NCBI GenBank assembly: GCA_963678705.1 | Contig: OY783206.1 | Span: forward strand, 13,403,807-13,467,806 | DNA from: Panorpa germanica | Taxonomy: Eukaryota; Arthropoda; Insecta; Mecoptera; Panorpidae | DNA: 64,000 bases | Direction of reading: 5' to 3' | Shown: positions 56,401 through 64,000 of the stretch, in pieces | Position numbering within the stretch: the first letter of the stretch is position 1 | Layout of the letters: every line of letters starts with the position of its first letter | Program-made: the position numbers and the translations under genes | The notes under the pieces: model-generated | Databases searched by the model: none | Seen by the model: only the letters and a program-made list of their open reading frames with translations | Told to the model about the DNA's origin: nothing

Positions 56401-57194
56401 TGTTGTAAGTACGCATAAGTCGTACTTATCCTTCCTATTTTTAATATAAATGTTATTTATTTTATAAGAATTATATTACGTTATCTTTAATTTTAGTATT
56501 AATATTGTAATAAATAATTATTTGTTTTTAGCGCTTGTAAACATTGACTCTGGTCTGTGGAGATTTTATATTGTTTTAATGCTGGTAACTCAGTATTGGC
56601 ATATTGTGATGTGAAATAAATCATTATATATTAATCTGCACGCTAGTCAGAAAGTCAGTCTTCTCCTGAGTCTCAAAGCAAGCATTACTATTCGCAACTT
56701 CGTACGTATTGAATAGTGAGCACATTTCAACTATTAATTAAATTATAACACTATAGAATTACATTTTGTTTTATATCTGTCATCTTCGTTAATCTAATAA
56801 AATACTATTGTAATTAAGTAAGCAGATATAATATTACAACGAATAAATGATATATTTTAATAAAAGTGTTTGTATTAATAGTAATAAAAAGATACTAATT
56901 GTTCAACCGTCGCATGTCGCAACGAGGTTACTTTAGACCGCTCAAGTATTCTCTAATTGCAACAATACACCGTCTAACAAGAATCCTATTAATCATCTTA
57001 AAAGAGTTAATTCTTATCAACGTGAGTAATTCAAGAAGGTGGATGATCGTCAACTGAAGAGTCTACTTCCAGAAACTAGCAACACTGCGTGATGTATTAG
57101 CAAGCTGAGTAATCTCCTTCTAGAACGAGCATCAGACCTCTTTTTACAACATTGATGTCAAGTGTAACATCCGCCTTCGAATATACTTACAACA
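56401..57194 (+). repeat. Gypsy element 3' LTR
   Basis: Same 794-bp length as the 5' LTR; no differences noticed. Confidence 0.9.
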
Positions 57195-57269
57195 ATTGTT
57201 ATGTTATGAGAGGTCCAATGTTCAAGCTGCGAGTCTTATCAACTATACGAGTATATGCGTATTAAAATA

Positions 57270-57349
57270 ACGTTCGGAAAGGATTCGATCCCAGATCTTC
57301 TGTTTAGTACACAGCTGCTGTCACGCTTGCTGACACGATCTCTTACTGA
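57270..57349 (-). repeat. tRNA-like relic (B4 unit)
   Basis: Counterpart of 15751-15830. Confidence 0.4.
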
Positions 57350-57924
57350 TAAATTATACTAATTTTTAATCATAGACAAGTACTCGTTGCCTAGGTCGTT
57401 GGACAAAGAGGTGTTTTCTGTGACATTCCTAAGCCTATTCCTTGGCACTGCGCAACATAATATGAGCTATGACGTAGGCTCATCTGCCGTAAGTTTTCTA
57501 TCACCGTTCCACAGTCTTACGTTACCTACACATTACGCTACCTGAACTATAAACCATACCAGAAATTCTTTTCTTTTTCAATGAAAGGGTATAACTTTGA
57601 AGGATATGCAAATAAAACAGTAAATGACCTCGCAGGATTTGTAAATGGTGCAAAAATGTTTTATGGTTTTATAACTAAACATGAAATATCTTTAGAGGAA
57701 TTTTATGTTAATGGCTTGAAATATAAATATTTAATAAAATATATCAGGCATGGACTATATTGGACAAATATCAGTCCTTGGTAATGTGGAGTCCATGAAA
57801 TTAAAATCATAAACAGGGCCGCTCTGAAAGAATTTTTAGTAGATGCGAGATGCGAGGCGGTTCCACTAATTCAAAGATTCTCCGGAGTGTTGTCCACCCC
57901 CCTTAGGGAAGCCTATAACCACCG

Positions 57925-57968
57925 CGCTTAACGAGCATAATACGTTTCAGAATCTTACTCGTTAAGCG
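57925..57968. other. Perfect 11-bp inverted repeat (B4 unit)
   Basis: Both arms intact, as in the B2 unit. Confidence 0.55.
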
Positions 57969-58604
57969 AAACAGTTTTCTTTCACAAATTAATGTAAAAT
58001 ACGATAATACTTTCCACGCCGAAAAAATACTCAAAATATTTTGTACAAAGTTTATTCAAAGAGAATTATATAAAGAGTATATACAATGTTAGGAACGTGA
58101 TTAATCTTCCTCTTCTATCGCGGAAGGAACGAATCTGGAATGACATCAGCTCTGGGCTGTGTTCTTCCACAGGCTCATCGATATCTCCACTCCCATGATC
58201 TTGCCAAAGACACAATCTCGTTGACTACATCTTGAGGCAGGAAGTGATATTTCCAAAACTATCTGAGAGTGAGATTGGTCATTTAGTCACCTTAAAACAA
58301 CGCTCAAAAACGCGTTGTGTAGAGCTTCTAAAAGTTAGAAATAACATTATTCTACATTTTATTTCTATCGTATTTTCGTTCATTTAAAAAAAAATTGACA
58401 ATTTTCAAAATAATAGAAAATATATTAAGCAAGATTCTAAAAATTGAGTTCATTTAATTGAAATTAGATTAGCTTTAGCATTTTTCTCACGGTCCAATTA
58501 TTAATAATAGATAATATTTTTGAATATTTTCCCCCCACCATTAATATTTTTGCAAAATATGAAACAGAAACCCTTTTATGTCTCAGGTTTAAATATTCAT
58601 CCTG

Positions 58605-58675
58605 ATTGGTCGTAAACTGAATGGCTTAAGTGACCATTGGGTATTATAAACGCACTGTATTTTGAAAAAAAATCA
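58605..58675 (+). promoter_or_regulatory. Core promoter of A5
   Basis: ATTGG at 58605, TATAAA at 58645-58650, and the initiator TCATTT A at 58675 (30-bp spacing). TATTATAAA form, as in A2. Confidence 0.8.
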
Positions 58676-58816
58676 TTTAGTATCTGTTGAAGGGTAGTAC
58701 ACGTTACTCATAGCTCCGCATATTATTCATTGCAAATAAATTTTGTGATTTTATTTTAAGTGAAACGCGTGTCAAGTGTGTTCATAAACATTGGATTTTC
58801 TATTGCCAGATCAGAT
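58675..58816 (+). other. A5 exon 1 (5' UTR)
   Basis: 142 nt, ending at donor CAGAT|GTAAGT. Confidence 0.65.
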
Positions 58817-60232
58817 GTAAGTATTTTTAAATTTAACTATTAATATTGTTTTTTTCTTTTCGTCTCTTCTTAAGTAAATTGTCTCATAGGTGATATATGT
58901 AACCAGTATAAATTATTTACTAGAAAAGTACGATTTCTTCAATATTTAGGATACTTTATCATGGTTACCCAGTAAACATTTTGGAGTAAATTCTACTTAA
59001 TTTCTATTACATATCATGAGTTTTTTGTCTGGAACGTGTTCGTTTTCTATTCAGTCGTTCATAGGAAAGGCCCTCTTTATGACCTAAAGAGATCGCAACG
59101 ACGGTTCACTGCTGAATTAAAAGCGGAGTCGGTTTATGATTTATGACCGGAGTTATAAACTTGACACTAGTAGGGATGGCAGGGGTATAAAACTTAATGG
59201 AATTCTACTTTTTAGAGTCTGCAAAATATAAATATTTAAATGAAGAAATAAATAGATGTAATCTTTAGTACGGCTCGTGATTTTTTTAATGAATATTATT
59301 CATCTTCAACAATACTCGTTATATTAGTTTTTTACATTGTTTTGGTGATTCAAAAATCCACGATCGGCAGGTCTGCGTTAGGTTTAAAACCTCTGTCTTA
59401 CCCTCGCAGCTTAGAATATTCGTTTAAAAACATTATATTCGGAGATTGAGGGAGACAGCGTGTGCCTATTACCATTAAAGAAATATTGGTTGAAAAAGGA
59501 TAGCATATACTTTAAACATACTGTACTGAACGAAATACTATACAAGTGTAACGGCGAAAAATATATTTTACTTGTCTAACCGCATCTCGTTTCTCTCTCA
59601 TATTTGGAATAAATGAGATGAAAGTGAACTTAAAAAAAATATATCCATGTGTGAAAGAAACAGAAATACTTAATGAATGATGTTGGAAAAAGAAAGAATA
59701 TTATTATGAAAAAAATCTAACAACTAACACAAAATCTGTGACAGGTAGAGAATGAATTTTAACTAAAAGCGATTTTTGTGTACCACTTTTGAACTATTAA
59801 CGAACTTGCTAAGACTACATATATCAGATTTTATTTCACAAAATCTTGACAGGTAGGGAATAAATTTGAACTAAAATTGGTTTGTGTGTTGTTGCTTAGA
59901 ACTTGTAAAGCGTTAGAATAGAATTGTACGAGTGACTCTAACTTCACCAAATAGGGCACTTCACCAAATTGTTTACTGGGTATAGACCTATAGGTTTCAT
60001 TTTAGTCGTTAATATTTCATTATCTCATAGTTCTTCATAGCACCTCTTCACCCTTAGTTCTAGATGACACATATCTTAGTTGAGCAGTTCACAAATCATT
60101 TTTGATGTAATTTAAAACAATATTCTTTATTTGTACTGAAAGTGTTTGCTGGCTTTTAGATTTATGCTTTTCATGATATGATTTTACTTTTTTGCACTAA
60201 ATATATTTATTAATATGTATTTTATTTTACAG
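58817..60232 (+). other. A5 5' UTR intron
   Basis: 1416 bp. From 59143 it matches the start of the window base for base apart from one change noticed (C742 versus G59884). Confidence 0.7.
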
Positions 60233-60254
60233 ATTTCGTTCGAAAAAAACAACA

Positions 60255-61004
60255 ATGTTTCCATTACGGTCTCCTAATCCTTTACCTGAGGCGTTAGACC
60301 TGTCTTGCCCGCGTCGTAGTGATAGTGTGGAAACACACAAATCTCCATCCCCGCCGATGAGCTCTCAGTCATCAGAGCAAGGATCTAATAATCCTGAATC
60401 TTCCAAAAGTTCCCCTAACGAATACAAACCTACCACTCACACGAACAACCATTTTGGTGTTCCCATTGCCAATATGTCAACGTATCCAGGTTTTCTGCCG
60501 CTATATCCGAGTATGTTTTTCGATCAGCAGACGCAGAATCAATTCTTTGCACATACCGTTGCTCACCAAATGCTCCAAATCGGCACTCCAAAAAGAAACT
60601 CCGAAACACCTGAGTCAGAATCGATAACAAGAACTACTAATCAAAATGTCAGAGCAGTAGCTACTTCGACTTCAACGCCGAACAGTCGTAAAAGAGTTCG
60701 TCCTTTTACGAACTACCCAAGAGACCCAGCAGAAAATAATGAAGCTTATACAAAGTTTCGAGAAGTGGAAATGGCAAAAATAAATGCTTTGAATGGGGGT
60801 CAACCCACAGTCACAAACCCCAAAATGCGCCGAACTGTTCCTTCTAATAAGGTGTCAGAACAAGGATCTTCAGAAGGTGACGCTGATGGGAGTTCCAACC
60901 CTATAAAGGATCCAGCTTATTATGAGCGACGAATGAAGAATAATGAAGCTGCTAAAAAATCGAGAGACAAAAGAAGAATTAATGAGCACGAATTAGCGAA
61001 TTAG
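60255..61004 (+). CDS. Class A bZIP protein A5, truncated before the zipper
   Basis: The 249-aa product is identical to A1, including the 8-bp duplication and stop after INEHELAN. Promoter, exon 1, donor, acceptor and poly(A) signal are all present, so a transcript is plausible. The product would keep LDLS and the basic region but no dimerisation zipper. Confidence 0.75.
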   Translation: MFPLRSPNPLPEALDLSCPRRSDSVETHKSPSPPMSSQSSEQGSNNPESSKSSPNEYKPTTHTNNHFGVPIANMSTYPGFLPLYPSMFFDQQTQNQFFAHTVAHQMLQIGTPKRNSETPESESITRTTNQNVRAVATSTSTPNSRKRVRPFTNYPRDPAENNEAYTKFREVEMAKINALNGGQPTVTNPKMRRTVPSNKVSEQGSSEGDADGSSNPIKDPAYYERRMKNNEAAKKSRDKRRINEHELAN

Positions 61005-61096
61005 CCATCCACAATAAATTCTTACATAATGAAGTTGCGATGCTTCGTGCTGAAGTTAATGCGTTACGAGAGCAATTGAAGAGGCATCAGAATTAG
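61005..61096 (+). pseudogene. Frameshifted leucine-zipper remainder of A5
   Basis: Same remnant as at 1863-1954. Confidence 0.7.
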
Positions 61097-61376
61097 CTTA
61101 ATTTTTTCCATGTTCCATGTTCTTCAATGGAGTAAAATTATTTATTAAATACAACAATTTTTGAATTATGTATTGAACAATTATAGAATAACAATTTTAC
61201 AAACCCAGTAAATTGGTGATATATCATGTGATTTTTAATTTGATACTGTTTTATATTTAAGAGATCTGAATTATCGATACCACCTCTAAGGTTGACTGAT
61301 TGCTGATACAAATGTAGTTAATAACGTAGTGTATATATGTATATCATATTTCTTGTAATGTGTTTTATAAAAACCC

Positions 61377-61382
61377 AATAAA
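61377..61382 (+). terminator. Polyadenylation signal of A5
   Basis: AATAAA about 280 nt after the original stop. Confidence 0.55.
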
Positions 61383-62878
61383 ATAAAATAATCAAATATC
61401 TGGGAATAATCATTTGTATACCTTGAGTTTTGGCTTACATTTTGAGAAACAATTTAATATAATGACGTCATTTGTTTTATAAGGTAATATTGGCAAATGG
61501 AAAAGTTTTGAACAGCATAGTACAATAAAATATATACAGTTTAAATTACGAGAGTTCGCCGGCGACTCATGGTTAAAACAGGATGTGCCGTATAAATCTG
61601 CGATACAATGGAAAAGCACCTTGTCACACATTTTTCTACAATGTTTATTGTAACTAATAAGTTAAAATCCCATCACCATCGTATCACCATTTATGCGACT
61701 TTTATAACCTCTTTCAGGCATAAGGCATCGCCGAACTCTCGCTATTTCGATTATATTCAAATCTTCATATCAAAGAATGTGTGCAATAATTGTTGCAGCG
61801 ATTTAGGCGTTGCGTTTCCCATTAAATAAAACTGCATATTAGTGTAGATAAAAGATATTATAAATTATCATATAATTAGATATTATAATTATAAAGTATA
61901 TAAGTGGATGTATCGCGTAATAATATGTAATATTAAAAAGGCTTAGACGTGACCAGATACCATCATAGATATATTTGTTGTAGCATTTAATTAGTCAAGG
62001 CCATAGATTGAGGAGCCAAACTGTGAACAAGTAGCTGGGACTGGGACCTGTAAATTAATTGCCCACAATTTAATACGCCTCTGATAGTGAATAGAATTAA
62101 TGAGAACTTTACAATTTAAAATATTGGTTTTACTGTTTTTAGATGTATAGTGGAATTTTAGGCAATTATAACATTGAGCTATTGATTGTAAATACGAGTC
62201 GCAGTAATATTTTATTCTCCATAAATAAATAAATTCCGGAATTTGCTGTCATTGAAAACTTGTTTTTATCGTAGTACTGGGAAGATATTTTATTTCATTG
62301 TCAATTAATATTTTTCTATATAATCTCTGAATTTTAGTTGCAACAAATGGAAAAATTCAATATTATTTAGTATAGTTACTTCGTCATAATCGATATCAAA
62401 TCTTTTAACAATAGCAGATCCAAAAATACGAAATGTAAGCTATATAATTATACTTTTCTAATGTTGAATATAATACAATTTTGTTTGCACATTTTGCTGT
62501 AGATAGCATTCTATTACTACACTATTTTTGGCACCTTTTTAAATTTCTATAATATCTTTTTTGTTGCTAATTTTACAAACAATTTCTGCTCATTTCAATG
62601 AACTAAATTTTATATAATTTACTTCGTTATTAGTCCTTTTATTACTTTATATGTTGGGTAAGTTTTTTGTATATTATATAAAATAATTGTCCTTTTTCAT
62701 TGTTGTTTCAATTATATATAAAGTTCTTTCCATCGTTCTGTTTATTTTTATTTGATCTAATTCTACCTTCTTCTGCGGGAGAATGTCCTCCGCCATGGTG
62801 TGTTGTGGTAAATATGTGTTTTTTTTTATGTACACAAATTAATTTTTTTTTATATAATGTATAGATAATATCTATTAT
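61383..62878 (+). other. Noncoding 3' flank of A5
   Basis: Copy of 2241-3736 without indels. No gene recognised. Confidence 0.6.
61463..61470 (+). promoter_or_regulatory. CRE palindrome TGACGTCA downstream of A5
   Basis: Conserved 8-bp site. Confidence 0.4.
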
Positions 62879-64000
62879 AGCCCGGTCAAATTAAACCAAA
62901 AAATAAGAGTAAAGTTACATAAATTCCCACCTAGCTGAAAATCGGTAAGATTGTTTAAAATATCATTAAAAACAAAATTTGAAAACTCCCCATCTTTCCC
63001 CTGTACGGAAAAATTTTTATTCAAGGTCAAAGGTCAAAGAAATGAGTTTTTCGCGATTTTCAGCAAAACGGTAAGTTTTATCATAAAAATACCTCAGACA
63101 AAAATTGTAGATCATAAAATTATCTACAAAAAATTTATTAATACTTTTTTCTCTGCGAGCTACCGTTTTTGAGATATAACGATTCAAAAAGTTGTAATCG
63201 TCATAATATGCATGAGTACGCCACGTATATATACATCTCTATAGTTGTAATATATGTTAAAATATTTTTCTATCGGTCGTTGTAACTTACACTACTAATA
63301 TAAAATATACATAAGTTATATATATAAATAAATAACTGTCGTATTTGATGGCTATAATGATTGCACGAGAAATACCAAAGCTGCAGAACAGCGTCGTCGA
63401 ACTTTAGCAACATCTTCATCAATTGATATTTTATTTGATGAAAATATGACAGTTCCAACCAGCCAACAAAAATTTCTTTCTAATACTCACAACAAGTCTC
63501 GGTTCATTTCAATGTTGAAAGAAAGATTTACTACGGAAAATATATTGGTAAGACAAGCTAATAATGATGCTGATGTATTGATAATTGAAACAGCAATTGA
63601 GCAATTCAATTTGACAAATACAACTATTGTTGTTGGTGAAGATATAGACTTACTCGTATTACTGACTGCTCGAACTCTAACTGAAAAAATTATTTTCTTC
63701 TTAAAACCAGGAAAAGCTCAACATCAATCGGAAATGTATTCATCAAAAAGTTTATCTACTTTTGCAAAGTGTAAAAATCATGTACTATTTTTACACGCAA
63801 TAACTGGCTGTGATACGACATCTGCATTTTACAGGAGGGGTAAAATAACAGTTTTCAAACTATTTGAGAAACAAAATTTAATTGAATGTGCTGAAGTTTT
63901 TAAAAATAGTAATTCTACTCGACAAGAAATTATTACTAACGGCATTCGCTTTCTTCTTTCTATGTACGGAGCTCTTAAAGAAACTACCTGCTTAGATAAG
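62879..64000 (+). mobile_element. DNA transposon with long inverted repeats, copy 3, cut by window end
   Basis: The left inverted repeat and the start of the ORF are present and collinear with copy 1; the right end lies outside the window. Confidence 0.85.
63446..64000 (+). CDS. Transposon PIN/FEN1-like protein, copy 3, partial
   Basis: The first 185 codons of the 367-aa ORF, with the Lys variant of copy 1 before HAITGCDTT. It includes the EDIDLLVLL and GCDTT motifs. The CXC part is beyond the window. Confidence 0.6.
   Translation, partial: MTVPTSQQKFLSNTHNKSRFISMLKERFTTENILVRQANNDADVLIIETAIEQFNLTNTTIVVGEDIDLLVLLTARTLTEKIIFFLKPGKAQHQSEMYSSKSLSTFAKCKNHVLFLHAITGCDTTSAFYRRGKITVFKLFEKQNLIECAEVFKNSNSTRQEIITNGIRFLLSMYGALKETTCLDK

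Larger units (their letters stand above)
51694..57194 (+). mobile_element. Ty3/gypsy LTR retrotransposon with truncated Pol
   Basis: 5501 bp with two 794-bp LTRs (TGTTGTAAG...CTTACAACA) that look identical by eye. A 4-bp target duplication ATTG lies at 51690-51693 and 57195-57198. The corresponding B1-A2 spacer shows the empty site ATATTGTTATG. A 4-bp duplication fits Ty3/gypsy better than BEL/Pao. Most of RT, RNase H and integrase is missing, so this copy is non-autonomous. Confidence 0.93.
57195..58604 (+). other. Remaining conserved block upstream of the A5 promoter
   Basis: Homologous to about 15690-17087. No intact gene is seen. Confidence 0.5.

Overview
This looks like insect nuclear DNA. 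It is strongly AT-rich and has spliced genes with GT...AG introns, AATAAA signals, TATA/Inr promoters, tRNA-derived SINEs, a copia element primed in the copia manner, and a Ty3/gypsy element. I cannot name the species. The single-copy content is essentially one gene family: a tandem array of intron-containing bZIP transcription-factor genes, all on the + strand. The proteins have a PAR/Giant-like bZIP at the C terminus. The N terminus of one class (LDLS followed by RRSDSVET..SPSPP) reminds me of insect Giant, the gap-gene repressor; that resemblance is from memory.

Layout: two paralogue classes alternate strictly, A1-B1-A2-B2-A3-B3-A4-B4-A5. Class A (coding exons at about 1.1, 19.4, 32.5, 43.7 and 60.3 kb) carries the LDLS motif. 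It has a clear CCAAT/TATA/Inr promoter about 1.5-2.2 kb upstream of the ATG, a 138-142 nt 5' UTR exon and an intron, followed by one coding exon. Class B (12.6, 26.6, 37.2 and 48.6 kb) lacks the LDLS block and has a different C-terminal tail. It keeps the same splice acceptor and leader before its ATG, but I see no comparable promoter. A2 and A3 are fully open class A genes. A1 and A5 share an 8-bp duplication that removes the leucine zipper. A4 has a duplicated acceptor plus first coding segment and altered basic-zipper spacing. B2 has a nonsense codon. B1, B3 and B4 are open, but B2-B4 carry a Lys-to-Glu change in the basic region.

Mobile DNA accounts for most of the length differences between repeat units. 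A 2.2-kb DNA transposon with about 330-bp inverted repeats follows A1, A2 and A5 at the same site. It encodes the C-terminal part of a PIN/FEN1-like plus CXC-domain protein. A copia element with identical-looking LTRs but a deleted reverse-transcriptase core sits beside the A1 copy. A gypsy element with a DUF1759-type Gag and a truncated Pol sits between B4 and A5. A GC-rich near-perfect palindrome lies upstream of B1, B2 and (shortened) B4. A young SINE lies in the A2 intron, and old SINE relics recur in every unit.

The first 4.86 kb of the window match the last 4.86 kb at an offset of exactly 59,142 bp, with one difference noticed. The flanking-sequence classes follow a four-unit pattern. 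The array therefore looks like a higher-order repeat, unless the near-identity is an assembly artefact. The main biological suggestion is a recently amplified, actively diverging pair of bZIP regulators, some full-length and some mutated in ways expected to change dimerisation or DNA binding.
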